Shown here in pieces: positions 1 through 7,243 of a stretch of DNA of 34,716 nucleotides. The stretch is from Candidatus Omnitrophota bacterium (GTDB lineage: Bacteria > Omnitrophota > Gorgyraeia > Gygaellales > Profunditerraquicolaceae). The position numbers and the translations under genes were made by a program. The notes beneath the pieces are model-generated. The model was not told where the DNA came from, did no database searches, and saw nothing but the letters and a program-made list of their open reading frames with translations. Numbering within the stretch: position 1 is the stretch's first letter; every line of letters starts with the position of its first letter. The stretch spans positions 268,766 to 303,481 of the forward strand of contig JAQURC010000001.1 in assembly GCA_028715785.1 (NCBI GenBank), written 5' to 3'.

Positions 1-1
1 T

Positions 2-775
2 TTTGATTCAGGGGTGGGCGGGCTGACGGTAGCCAGGGAGATAATCCGCCAGCTGCCCAATGAAAACATAGTTTATTTCGGCGATACCGCCCGGGTCCCT
101 TACGGGATCAAGTCGCCGCAGACAGTTATCCGTTTTTCCATCGAGAATATTTTATTTTTATTAAAACAGGATGTTAAGCTTATCTGCGTTGCCTGTAACA
201 CCGCCTCCAGTTTTGCCCTGCCGGTGATCAAGAACCATTTCCGCGCCCCGATTATCGGGGTAATTACCCCCGGAGCAAGAGAGGCGGTTTATGCTTCGCA
301 GAATAAAAGGATCGGGGTGATCGGGACCAAGGGAACGATTAAAAGCCGCACTTATGAAAAAGAGATCAGGCAGCTTGACCCTAAGGCCAAAGTTACCGCG
401 GTTGCCTGCCCGTTGTTTGTCCCCTTTGTCGAGGAGGGATGGTTTAGCGGCGAGGTTGTTTTAAGCGTGGCCAGGACTTATTTAAAACCGCTGCGCCAGG
501 CCGGAGTGGATACGGTAATTTTAGGCTGCACGCATTATCCATTGCTTAAGCCGGTAATCCAGGAAATTTTAGGCAAACATGTCACTTTGATCGATTCGGC
601 CAAGCAGGTGGCTTTTGAGGTAAAGAAGATCTTAGCCGGCGAAGACATGCTTAACCGCGGTAAAGGCGGAAAGCATAAATTTTATGTCAGCGATAATCCG
701 GAGTGGTTCAGTTCTTTGGCCCATAGATTTATGGGCAGGAAATTAACCAACGTTAAAAAGGTGGATAATGTATAG
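2..775 (+). CDS. murI: Glutamate racemase MurI (5' truncated by window edge)
   Basis: Glutamate racemase interconverts L- and D-glutamate in the cytoplasm to supply D-Glu for peptidoglycan. The frame is open from base 2 and starts mid-motif with FDSGVGGLTV, the N-terminal Asp motif of the family, so the true start lies a few codons upstream of the window. The two catalytic cysteines are visible in the family contexts CVACNTAS and LGCTHYPLL, about 120 residues apart. The C-terminus is complete. The stop overlaps queD by 8 bp, so murI heads or sits inside the que-fumarase-rph operon. Nothing looks degraded. Aspartate racemase is the only close alternative, but the CNTAS/GCTHYPL pair and position favour MurI. 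Confidence 0.96.
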   Translation, partial: FDSGVGGLTVAREIIRQLPNENIVYFGDTARVPYGIKSPQTVIRFSIENILFLLKQDVKLICVACNTASSFALPVIKNHFRAPIIGVITPGAREAVYASQNKRIGVIGTKGTIKSRTYEKEIRQLDPKAKVTAVACPLFVPFVEEGWFSGEVVLSVARTYLKPLRQAGVDTVILGCTHYPLLKPVIQEILGKHVTLIDSAKQVAFEVKKILAGEDMLNRGKGGKHKFYVSDNPEWFSSLAHRFMGRKLTNVKKVDNV

Positions 776-1124
776 CTTGAAAGTGGAAGGCACCTTTAGC
801 TCCGCGCATAATTTAAGAGGCTATAAGGGCAAGTGCGAGGAGCTGCACGGCCATAACTGGCGGATAGAAGCGGTTGTCAAATCAGAAGAGCTTAATAATA
901 TCGGCATAGTTGTGGATTTCAAGGAGCTCAAGAAAAAATTAAACGCTGTTTTAGAAGAGATGGACCATAAGTATTTAAATAAACTGGCTTATTTCAAAAA
1001 AGTCAACCCGACATCCGAGAATATCGCGAAATATATTTATAAAAAGCTTATAACTAAAATTCCTTTGCTTAATTCCGTGACTGTTTGGGAAAACGCCACC
1101 AGCTGCGCTGCTTATGAAGAATAA
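768..1124 (+). CDS. queD: 6-carboxy-5,6,7,8-tetrahydropterin synthase QueD
   Basis: QueD converts 7,8-dihydroneopterin triphosphate to 6-carboxytetrahydropterin, the first committed step of 7-deazaguanine (queuosine) synthesis. The 118-aa length is typical. Zinc-ligand histidines are seen at H14 (SSAHNL) and H27/H29 (ELHGHN), with the catalytic Cys at C23 (GKCEELHGH). A conserved DHKYLN follows near residue 66. It starts inside the last codons of murI and ends 11 bp inside queC, so translation is probably coupled. It belongs to the PTPS superfamily; the three que genes immediately downstream fix it as QueD and not a eukaryal-type pyruvoyltetrahydropterin synthase. Confidence 0.95.
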   Translation: MYSLKVEGTFSSAHNLRGYKGKCEELHGHNWRIEAVVKSEELNNIGIVVDFKELKKKLNAVLEEMDHKYLNKLAYFKKVNPTSENIAKYIYKKLITKIPLLNSVTVWENATSCAAYEE

Positions 1125-1767
1125 ACCGGCGGTAGTGCTTTTATCCGGCGGCCTGGATTCGGCGACGGTTTTATATTTGGCCAAAGCCAAAGGATATACC
1201 TGCCACTGCCTGATCTTTGATTACGGCCAGCGGCATCGAAAAGAAATAAATTGCGCCGTTAAGCTTGCTAAGGCCAGCGGGTCCGCGTACAGGATTTTAA
1301 AAATTGATTTTCCCTGGAAGGGTTCGGCGCTCTTAGACAGGAAAATAAAAGTCCCGGATAAAATTACCAAAGGCATCCCGCCTACTTATGTGCCGGCGCG
1401 TAATATCATATTTTTAAGTTTTGCTTTGTCGTTTGCCGAAACGATCAAGGCCAAGGCAATTTTTATCGGGGCCCATGCCCAGGATTATTCCGGTTATCCC
1501 GATTGCCGCCCTGAATTTTTTAAAGCTTTTGCTAAAATGGCCAAGGCCGGAACGTATGGAGGAGGCAGGATCAAAATTTTAGCTCCGTTATTAAATAAGA
1601 AAAAAGCGCGGATTATCAGTTTGGGGCAAAGACTGGGCGTGCCGTTTAATTTAAGCTGGTCATGTTACCGCGGACAAAAACTTCCTTGCGGAATATGCGA
1701 CAGCTGCCATTACCGCGCCAAAGGTTTTCAGGAGGCGGGTTTAGTTGATCCGCTAAACAAAAGATGA
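1114..1767 (+). CDS. queC: 7-cyano-7-deazaguanine synthase QueC
   Basis: QueC is the ATP- and ammonia-dependent enzyme that turns 7-carboxy-7-deazaguanine into preQ0. The N-terminal PP-loop reads LLSGGLDSAT (residues 9-18), the nucleotide-binding motif of adenine nucleotide alpha hydrolases. The C-terminal zinc site is complete: C184, C192, C195 and C198. The internal NIIFLSFALSFAE segment is also typical. Length (217 aa) is normal. The start codon lies within the end of queD, and the stop overlaps the queE start (ATGA), so expression is coupled. Confidence 0.96.
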   Translation: MKNKPAVVLLSGGLDSATVLYLAKAKGYTCHCLIFDYGQRHRKEINCAVKLAKASGSAYRILKIDFPWKGSALLDRKIKVPDKITKGIPPTYVPARNIIFLSFALSFAETIKAKAIFIGAHAQDYSGYPDCRPEFFKAFAKMAKAGTYGGGRIKILAPLLNKKKARIISLGQRLGVPFNLSWSCYRGQKLPCGICDSCHYRAKGFQEAGLVDPLNKR

Positions 1768-2435
1768 AGGCCAAGATTGCCGAGGTATTTGAAAGTATAC
1801 AGGGCGAAGGCATTTATTTAGGGGAGAAGCAGATTTTCGTGCGTTTTTTTAACTGCAATTTAAGCTGCAGCTATTGCGATACCAAGCTTGACCGGTTTAT
1901 GGAATATGAGCCGCGCGAGCTTTTCGAGGAGATCAAGCTTTACCGCAATAAATACCATTCCGTTTCATTTACCGGCGGAGAACCGCTTTTATATAAGGAT
2001 TTTTTAAAAGAAATATTAAAGCTTACCGCAAAACACGGCCACCGGCATTACCTGGAAACAAACGGCACATTATTTTTTGAGTTAGAGGAGATAATTGACC
2101 ACATCGATATCGTGGCCATGGATTTAAAGCTGCCCAGTTCAAGCGGGATGGGCAATCTTTGGCAGATGCACCGGAGATTTTTAAAGGTCGCGGTTAAAAA
2201 AGAAGTATTCCTTAAAGCAATTATTTGCCAGGCTACGCGGGAGGAAGATTTGCTGGAGGCCCTGGGCCTGATCAGGGAGATAAGCCCTTCCAGCGTCCTG
2301 GTTTTACAGCCGAACAGTTACGAAAGCATGAATGTTTTAGGTGAGAAGTTATCGCGGTTCAAAGAGACAGCTAATCAACACAGAGTTACGGCTTGCGTTA
2401 TACCGCAGATCCATAAAATAGCGGGGTTAAGATGA
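1764..2435 (+). CDS. queE: 7-carboxy-7-deazaguanine synthase QueE (radical SAM)
   Basis: QueE is a radical SAM enzyme that contracts the ring of 6-carboxytetrahydropterin to 7-carboxy-7-deazaguanine. The [4Fe-4S] motif is CxxxCxxC at C31, C35 and C38 (within NCNLSCSYCDT). It is preceded by the QueE signature ESIQGEG and followed by TGGEPLLY, the SAM-binding GGE motif. The 223-aa length is normal for the family. The gene overlaps queC and queF by four bases on each side, giving a continuous D-C-E-F translation unit. Other activating radical SAM enzymes share the cluster motif, but the IQGEG motif plus context make QueE secure. Confidence 0.95.
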   Translation: MKAKIAEVFESIQGEGIYLGEKQIFVRFFNCNLSCSYCDTKLDRFMEYEPRELFEEIKLYRNKYHSVSFTGGEPLLYKDFLKEILKLTAKHGHRHYLETNGTLFFELEEIIDHIDIVAMDLKLPSSSGMGNLWQMHRRFLKVAVKKEVFLKAIICQATREEDLLEALGLIREISPSSVLVLQPNSYESMNVLGEKLSRFKETANQHRVTACVIPQIHKIAGLR

Positions 2436-2866
2436 GAAAAACAGAAGTCGGAAGACAGAATACAGAAGACAGAAAAGATAGGTCAAGCTACGAAGGGTTG
2501 CAGGAAAATGTCAGGGGCCTAGAAACGCCGAAGATTGAGGTCTGGCTTAATCAATACGCGGATAAAGTTTACACGATCAATCTGGATATTCCGGAATTCA
2601 CCTGTATTTGCCCCAAGACCGGGCTGCCGGATTTTGCGGCGATCCGCATCGAATATCGCCCGGCTAAATTCTGCGTGGAGTTAAAATCTTTTAAAATGTA
2701 CACCATATCCTTCCGCAATGTGGGAATTTTTCATGAGCATTTGATCAATAAGATGCTTGAGGATTTTGCGGCCGCGGTCAAGCCGCGCTGGTTAAAGATT
2801 ACCGGGATTTTTAATCCCCGCGGCGGTATCACGACCAGCGTTTGCCGGGAATATAAAGCTAAATGA
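2432..2866 (+). CDS. queF: NADPH-dependent preQ0 reductase QueF
   Basis: QueF reduces the nitrile of preQ0 to the amine preQ1, the base that Tgt inserts into tRNA. The catalytic Cys is C60 in the CPKTGLPDF motif. The family signature ELKSFKMY follows at about residues 83-90, and FHEHLINK supplies the conserved His/Glu substrate region. Length is 144 aa, close to the short unimodular class. The first ~25 residues are odd: they are Arg/Lys/Glu/Asp-rich, encoded by an imperfect GA-rich repeat, and unlike any QueF N-terminus I know. The start at 2432 is supported by the ATGA overlap with queE. No tgt or queA is present in the window, so the pathway continues elsewhere. Confidence 0.94.
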   Translation: MRKTEVGRQNTEDRKDRSSYEGLQENVRGLETPKIEVWLNQYADKVYTINLDIPEFTCICPKTGLPDFAAIRIEYRPAKFCVELKSFKMYTISFRNVGIFHEHLINKMLEDFAAAVKPRWLKITGIFNPRGGITTSVCREYKAK

Positions 2867-3684
2867 GAGAGATCAAAGCAAGCAGGATAACCCAAGCCGT
2901 TACTGAATTAGTGCGGCAGGCTAATTTTATTTTGCGCCAAGATGTTTTATCCGCTTTGCGCGGCGCTTATAAATTTGAGAAAAATCAGCGGGCAAAAACA
3001 ATCCTTAAAGCGATACTGGATAATGCCGCCTATGCCAGGAAAAAGAATCTGGCCATCTGCCAGGACACCGGCATGCCGGTTGTGTTTGTTGAGGCGGGCC
3101 AGGATGTAAAGATAAGCGGCGATTTAAAAGCCGCGATAAATAAGGGGATTGAGGAGGGCTATAAAAAATATTTTTTAAGAAATTCTATTGTCAGCGACCC
3201 GCTTTTAAGAGGGAAGCCTAAATTTTCTCCCTGCGTAATCCATACGGATATAGTTAGGGGAAATAAAATAAAACTAACGGTCATGCCTAAAGGCTTTGGC
3301 TGTGAAAATAAATCACAATTAAAAATGTTTAAACCCACAGCCGCCACAGAAGAGATTAAGAAATTTATTGTTGAGGCGGTTAAAAGCGCGGGCCCGGATG
3401 CCTGCCCGCCGTATATTGTGGGCGTGGGAATTGGAGGGACGGCCGATTACGCAAGCATTCTGGCCAAGAAGGCTTTATTGATTAAAATACAAGCCGAAAA
3501 TTCAAAGTTAGAAGAAGATTTATTGAAAAAAATAAATAAAACCGGGATCGGGCCGATGGGTTTAGGCGGCAGGTGCACGGCATTGGCCGTAAAAATCCAA
3601 AAATATCCCACGCATATCGCCGGCCTGCCGGTGAGCGTGAATATCAGCTGCCATGCCTTAAGAAGCGCCTCAATAATTTTATGA
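2863..3684 (+). CDS. Class I fumarate hydratase, alpha subunit (TtdA-like)
   Basis: This is the Fe-S cluster-carrying subunit of a two-subunit class I fumarase, interconverting fumarate and L-malate in an oxygen-sensitive reaction. Family landmarks are ICQDTGMPVVF near residue 65 (first cluster Cys), GFGCENKSQL near 145 (second Cys) and GLGGRCTALAVK near 230 (third Cys). The 273-aa length fits the alpha domain. It starts with an ATGA overlap on queF and ends with an ATGA overlap on the beta subunit. L(+)-tartrate dehydratase uses the same architecture and cannot be excluded by sequence alone. The housekeeping operon context favours fumarase. Confidence 0.9.
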   Translation: MREIKASRITQAVTELVRQANFILRQDVLSALRGAYKFEKNQRAKTILKAILDNAAYARKKNLAICQDTGMPVVFVEAGQDVKISGDLKAAINKGIEEGYKKYFLRNSIVSDPLLRGKPKFSPCVIHTDIVRGNKIKLTVMPKGFGCENKSQLKMFKPTAATEEIKKFIVEAVKSAGPDACPPYIVGVGIGGTADYASILAKKALLIKIQAENSKLEEDLLKKINKTGIGPMGLGGRCTALAVKIQKYPTHIAGLPVSVNISCHALRSASIIL

Positions 3685-4181
3685 AAAAATTGAACTCCTT
3701 AAAAGCCGGCCAGCAGATTTTTTTTAGCGGGACAATTTATACTGCCCGGGATCAGGCGCATAAACGGATGGTTGCGGCAATTAAAACCGGCAAGCGCCTG
3801 CCTTTTGAGCTTAAAGGGGCGATTATCTATTATTGCGGGCCTACGCGCACTCCTAAGGGTAAGGTGATTGGTTCTTGCGGCCCGACGACCAGCTTGCGCA
3901 TGGATGAGTTTACTCCGCTTTTACTGGCCCAAGGATTAAGCGGGATGATTGGCAAGGGGGGCCGCTCCAAAGAAGTAAGAGATGCAATTAAAAAATATAA
4001 AGGAGTTTATTTTGTAACTTACGCCGGCTGCGGGGCGCTATTAAGCAAATATGTTAAAGGTGCCAAAACAATTGCTTATCGGGATTTAGGCCCGGAGGCA
4101 ATCATAAAATTGGAAGTAAAGGATTTTCCTTTGATTGTGGCAATCGATGCTAACGGAGGGTGTATTTATGATGCGGATTGA
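3681..4181 (+). CDS. Class I fumarate hydratase, beta subunit (TtdB-like)
   Basis: This is the partner of the preceding alpha subunit and supplies the swivelling C-terminal domain of class I fumarases. Recognisable blocks are [22 protein letters not shown] near the N-terminus, [14 protein letters not shown] and IGKGGRS in the middle, and TYAGCGALL toward the end. The frame is open further upstream, but the ATG at 3681 is chosen because it overlaps the alpha stop (ATGA) and yields a 166-aa protein that starts at the family N-terminus. The end runs 14 bp into rph. Confidence 0.9.
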   Translation: MKKLNSLKAGQQIFFSGTIYTARDQAHKRMVAAIKTGKRLPFELKGAIIYYCGPTRTPKGKVIGSCGPTTSLRMDEFTPLLLAQGLSGMIGKGGRSKEVRDAIKKYKGVYFVTYAGCGALLSKYVKGAKTIAYRDLGPEAIIKLEVKDFPLIVAIDANGGCIYDAD

Positions 4182-4884
4182 CGGGCGAGGGGCGGATAAG
4201 ATCAGAAAAGTCAATATTACCAGAAATTATATTAAGTTTCCCGAAGGTTCATGTTTAATCGAATTGGGCAATACTAAGGTGATCTGCACCGCTTCGGTTG
4301 AAGAAACTGTCCCGCCGTTTTTAAGAGGCTCCGGCACAGGCTGGGTGAGCGCCGAGTACGGCATGCTTCCCCGTTCCTGCGGAACGCGCATCCCGCGCGG
4401 AAAAGATTCCGGCCGCACTTATGAAATTCAGCGCCTGATCGGCAGATCGCTTCGGGCAGTTACGGAGATGAAATACTTGGGGGAGCGCACTATTTGGATT
4501 GACTGCGATGTTATCCAGGGGGACGGCGGCACGCGCACCGCTTCGATCACCGGCAGTTTTATCGCCCTGGTCGATGCTTTGCAGAAACTTAAAAAAGACG
4601 GCAAGATTACTCGTGTCCCGATTCAGGATTATGTTGCCGCTACCAGCGTGGGAATTTTAAACGATAATCTGCTTTTAGATTTATGCTATGAGGAGGATTC
4701 CAAGGCGGAAGTGGACATGAACGTGATTATGACCGGCTCGGGTGAATTTATCGAAGTCCAGGGAAATGCGGAACGCAAGCCTTTTTCTAAAGATAAAATG
4801 GACAGCATGCTGGATTTTGCCAGGAAAGGCATCGAGGAGCTTTTTACCATCCAAAGAAAATTAGTCGGGGATATCTTAGCATAA
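4168..4884 (+). CDS. rph: Ribonuclease PH
   Basis: RNase PH is a phosphorolytic 3'-5' exoribonuclease that trims tRNA 3' ends. The start is set at the ATG at 4168 (a second ATG follows at 4171), preceded by GGAGGG at 4155-4160; the frame stays open a little upstream with no ribosome site. The protein begins with the family MRxDGR motif. Other family blocks are [15 protein letters not shown], the basic [17 protein letters not shown] stretch, and [19 protein letters not shown], which holds the phosphate/catalytic region. Length of about 238 aa is standard. The stop overlaps the rdgB start by one base. Confidence 0.96.
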   Translation: MMRIDGRGADKIRKVNITRNYIKFPEGSCLIELGNTKVICTASVEETVPPFLRGSGTGWVSAEYGMLPRSCGTRIPRGKDSGRTYEIQRLIGRSLRAVTEMKYLGERTIWIDCDVIQGDGGTRTASITGSFIALVDALQKLKKDGKITRVPIQDYVAATSVGILNDNLLLDLCYEEDSKAEVDMNVIMTGSGEFIEVQGNAERKPFSKDKMDSMLDFARKGIEELFTIQRKLVGDILA

Positions 4885-5492
4885 TGAAGTTAGTAGTTGC
4901 CACGCGAAATAAGAAAAAGTTGCTTGAAATAAAAGAGATTTTAAAGGGGATGGATTTAGTTCTCCTGTCCCTGGATGCCTATAAAAATTCTCCGAAGGTA
5001 ATTGAGAACGGCAAAACCTTTAAGGAGAACGCGGTAAAGAAAGCGGTAAAGTTAGCGCGCTTTACAGGCGAGTTTTGTTTGGGCGAAGATTCAGGGTTAT
5101 GCGTCGATGCCCTGGATGGGGCTCCGGGGATTTATTCAGCGCGTTTTTCAGGCAATGGCAAAAACGATATCAAGAATAATCTTAAACTTTTAAAATTGCT
5201 CAAAGGTTTGCCCCGGTCAAAAAGAAAAGCGCATTATGTTTGCGCTGCGGCCTTAGCCGATAAGGGAGGGCTGGTGGGAGTAGTTGAAGGAAGATGCAAC
5301 GGTTTGATTGCTTTTGAGCCAAAGGGGAGCGCGGGGTTTGGTTATGATCCGGTATTCTATATCCCGAAATACAAAAAGACCTTTGCCCAGCTTGGGGAAA
5401 AAATTAAGCATAAGATGAGCCACCGCTACCATGCTTTAGAGAAGGCCAGGCGGGTAATTCAGAAATACATTGTTAAGCAGGCAGCGGGTTGA
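4884..5492 (+). CDS. rdgB: XTP/dITP diphosphohydrolase (RdgB/HAM1)
   Basis: This is a house-cleaning pyrophosphatase that hydrolyses non-canonical purine triphosphates (dITP, XTP). It begins with VVATRNKKKLLEIKEIL (family TxNxxK), then GEDSGLCVDALDGAPGIYSARFSG with the metal-binding Asp, FGYDPVF, and the C-terminal SHR motif in MSHRYHALEKA. The 202-aa length is normal. It shares the rph stop (TAATG) and is the last gene of the operon. The rph-rdgB pairing is a very common bacterial arrangement, which supports both calls. Confidence 0.96.
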   Translation: MKLVVATRNKKKLLEIKEILKGMDLVLLSLDAYKNSPKVIENGKTFKENAVKKAVKLARFTGEFCLGEDSGLCVDALDGAPGIYSARFSGNGKNDIKNNLKLLKLLKGLPRSKRKAHYVCAAALADKGGLVGVVEGRCNGLIAFEPKGSAGFGYDPVFYIPKYKKTFAQLGEKIKHKMSHRYHALEKARRVIQKYIVKQAAG

Positions 5493-5498
5493 TATAAT
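5470..5498 (+). promoter_or_regulatory. Sigma-70-type promoter for the tRNA-Pro/tRNA-Arg pair
   Basis: TTGTTA at 5470-5475, a 17-base spacer and a consensus TATAAT at 5493-5498. The expected start is about 10 bases before tRNA-Pro. The -35 element overlaps the end of rdgB. Confidence 0.6.
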
Positions 5499-5514
5499 AA
5501 AAATTTGCGTAAAA

Positions 5515-5589
5515 CGGGGCGTGGCTCAGTTTGGCTAGAGCGCCTGCTTTGGGAGCAGGAGGTCACAGGTTCAAGTCCTGTCGCCCCGA
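5515..5589 (+). tRNA. tRNA-Pro (anticodon TGG)
   Basis: The cloverleaf is complete: a 7-bp acceptor CGGGGCG/CGCCCCG, D-arm GCTC/GAGC, anticodon stem CCTGC/GCAGG with loop TTTGGGA giving TGG, and T-arm ACAGG/CCTGT with TTCAAGT. The discriminator is A and the 3' CCA is not encoded. It lies 14 bases upstream of tRNA-Arg. Confidence 0.96.
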
Positions 5590-5603
5590 ATTTGAAAATT
5601 AAT

Positions 5604-5677
5604 GCGCCTGTAGCTCAGATGGATAGAGCATCTGCCTTCTAAGCAGAATGTAGCAGGTTCGATTCCTGCCAGGCGCA
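5604..5677 (+). tRNA. tRNA-Arg (anticodon TCT)
   Basis: Acceptor GCGCCTG pairs with CAGGCGC, the anticodon loop CTTCTAA gives TCT, and the T-arm is GCAGG/CCTGC around TTCGATT. The discriminator is A and no CCA is encoded. It is probably co-transcribed with tRNA-Pro and ends only 8 bases before the next ORF. Confidence 0.95.
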
Positions 5678-5685
5678 TAAAACTT

Positions 5686-6912
5686 ATGAAAAACTGGAAT
5701 AAAAAATTCAAAATTATTGCCATTGTAGTTATTATCTTTAGCCTTGGCTACGCCTTTTTTCTGGTGGAGGCTAAAAATATAATCACCAATAAAATCGAGC
5801 AGGCATGCGGCCGTAAAACTACTATTGGCGCGCTGGATATTAAGCCGCCGCTAAATTTAGAGATAAGAGGCTTAGCGATTGAAGGTTTACTGAAGGCCGG
5901 CTATATTTATGTATCACCCAGCATTCCCGGGCTTCTAATCGGCAGGATCGCTCTTAATAAAGTTAAAATTGTCAGCCCGCAGCTTACTTATCAACGCATA
6001 CCCGCGCCTGTTACGGTGCGGGAGAACGGCACTCCGGTTGCAGAAACCGCGCCAATTGTTGCGCCTGCGCCTGTCACAGCGCCGGCTGCCAACACCGTTT
6101 CCACTGCGCAAAACAAAGCTTTACCCATAACCATAAAAAGCCTAAAAGTTTATTCCGGCTTGTTAAATTTTATCGATTCAACAACAACCAGCGGAAGCAT
6201 AAAATTCAAAATCAAGGATATCTACTTTTACGCGACTAATTTATCCACTGTCAGCGCCGACGCGGTAACTAATTTCAGCTTAAAAGGCAACATCTCCTGG
6301 AATACCGGTGAGCCCGACGGCAAAATCTTTGCGCAGGGATGGGTAAATGCTTATAAGAAGAATATGCTTGCTGCTTTAAAAGTTGAAAATATCGACGCCA
6401 TTGTCTTTTATCCATATTACTCAACCTGGGTGGATTTGGAAAAGGCGCGCATCGAAAAAGCAAAGCTGAATTTCAGCAGCAATATCAAAGGGGTAAATAA
6501 TGAGGTTGCGGCGGCTTGCCATCTGGAGTTAGCCGATATCGTGCGTAAAGTTCGGGCTCCTGAAGAGAAGCAGGAAAAAGCGGAGAAGTTGACGGATGCG
6601 GTGCTGGATATGTTTAAAACTATGAACCAGGGAAAGGTAGTTTTGGATTTTACCCTGCATACAAAAATGGACCAGCCGGTTTTTGGTTTTGGCGATATAA
6701 AATCCGCGTTTGAGGGCAAGCTTATGCAGGGCAGGGCCAGGGCCGGGTTGCGGCCGCAGGATATGCTGTTAGTGCCGGGTAAACTGCTGCAGACCGGGAT
6801 TAAAAACGGCGTGGATTTTTCTAACGCCGCCATTGACGGGGTATTTGCCGTAGGCAACGGCATCAAGAAATTTTTTGAAGAAGTTATAAATAAGCCGGCT
6901 TCGGCAAATTAG
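5686..6912 (+). CDS. AsmA/DUF748-like membrane-anchored envelope protein
   Basis: A 408-aa protein with one N-terminal transmembrane anchor (about residues 9-28, hydrophobic after a Lys-rich start) and a large extracytoplasmic part. The segment after the anchor (IEQACGRKTTIGALDIKPPL, then a beta-rich series ending in VKIVSPQLTYQR) resembles the N-terminal repeat of AsmA/DUF748 family proteins, which act in outer-membrane assembly or lipid transport. A Pro/Ala/Thr-rich linker follows at about residues 112-145. No catalytic motif is visible. The family call is by pattern only and the function is unproved. It starts 8 bases after tRNA-Arg, so it may be read from the tRNA promoter. An outer membrane is implied if the call is right. 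Confidence 0.6.
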   Translation: MKNWNKKFKIIAIVVIIFSLGYAFFLVEAKNIITNKIEQACGRKTTIGALDIKPPLNLEIRGLAIEGLLKAGYIYVSPSIPGLLIGRIALNKVKIVSPQLTYQRIPAPVTVRENGTPVAETAPIVAPAPVTAPAANTVSTAQNKALPITIKSLKVYSGLLNFIDSTTTSGSIKFKIKDIYFYATNLSTVSADAVTNFSLKGNISWNTGEPDGKIFAQGWVNAYKKNMLAALKVENIDAIVFYPYYSTWVDLEKARIEKAKLNFSSNIKGVNNEVAAACHLELADIVRKVRAPEEKQEKAEKLTDAVLDMFKTMNQGKVVLDFTLHTKMDQPVFGFGDIKSAFEGKLMQGRARAGLRPQDMLLVPGKLLQTGIKNGVDFSNAAIDGVFAVGNGIKKFFEEVINKPASAN

Positions 6913-6927
6913 TTCTTTTTAGATTAT

Positions 6928-7002
6928 GGTGGGTATAGCTCAATTGGTCAGAGCGTTAGACTGTGGCTCTAAAGGTTGCGGGTTCGATCCCCGTTACCCA
7001 CC
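6928..7002 (+). tRNA. tRNA-His (anticodon GTG)
   Basis: The acceptor GTGGGTA (6929-6935) pairs with TACCCAC (6995-7001), with the extra G-1 (6928) facing discriminator C73 (7002), the tRNA-His identity pair. The anticodon loop CTGTGGC gives GTG and the T-arm is GCGGG/CCCGT around TTCGATC. The 3' CCA is not fully encoded. It is the last core feature before the AT-rich island. Confidence 0.96.
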
Positions 7003-7058
7003 CATAACTTGTTGTGTAGCAATGAGTTACATCATTAAGAATTTGCGTTAGATTTCCC

Positions 7059-7095
7059 CACTTCCTGCGTCAATTGCATCAGGAGACAAGAAGTG
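7059..7095. repeat. Inverted repeat ending two bases before the island promoter
   Basis: CACTTC at 7059-7064 pairs with GAAGTG at 7090-7095, with an inner CCTG/CAGG pair (7064-7067, 7080-7083). It ends one base before the -35 box, so it could be an operator or the edge of the inserted DNA. The role is inferred from position only. Confidence 0.4.
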
Positions 7096-7096
7096 A

Positions 7097-7125
7097 TTGA
7101 CAAAAGCGCTTTTCTATGCTAAAAA
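7097..7125 (+). promoter_or_regulatory. Strong promoter of the restriction-modification operon
   Basis: A consensus -35 TTGACA (7097-7102), a 17-base spacer and -10 TAAAAA (7120-7125). Transcription would start near 7132, giving a leader of about 110 bases that contains a small hairpin (7146-7151 with 7068-type partner at 7168-7173) and then an intrinsic terminator before the first gene. Confidence 0.6.
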
Positions 7126-7187
7126 TAAATCAACAATCAAATAAAGTGGTATGTTTGAAGGGGGAACTGCCACGCAAAAATAATTAA

Positions 7188-7216
7188 AACCTTCGCTCAA
7201 AAGGCGAGGGTTTTTT
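7188..7216 (+). terminator. Intrinsic terminator in the leader of the R-M operon
   Basis: AACCTTCGC (7188-7196) pairs with GCGAGGGTT (7204-7212), nine pairs with one G-U, followed directly by a T-run. It lies after the promoter at 7097 and 27 bases before the first ATG, so it could act as an attenuator of methylase/nuclease synthesis. It could instead end readthrough from tRNA-His. Confidence 0.7.
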
Positions 7217-7243
7217 GTTTAGTAAACAGTAATTGGGTAAAAG

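Noticed and set aside
6417-6866. 149-codon antisense ORF across the AsmA-like gene
   Set aside because: It is a shadow of the sense frame, Ser/Pro-rich without any domain or ribosome site. Similar long antisense frames over fumarase, NrdJ, Ehr and kinase genes were dropped for the same reason.
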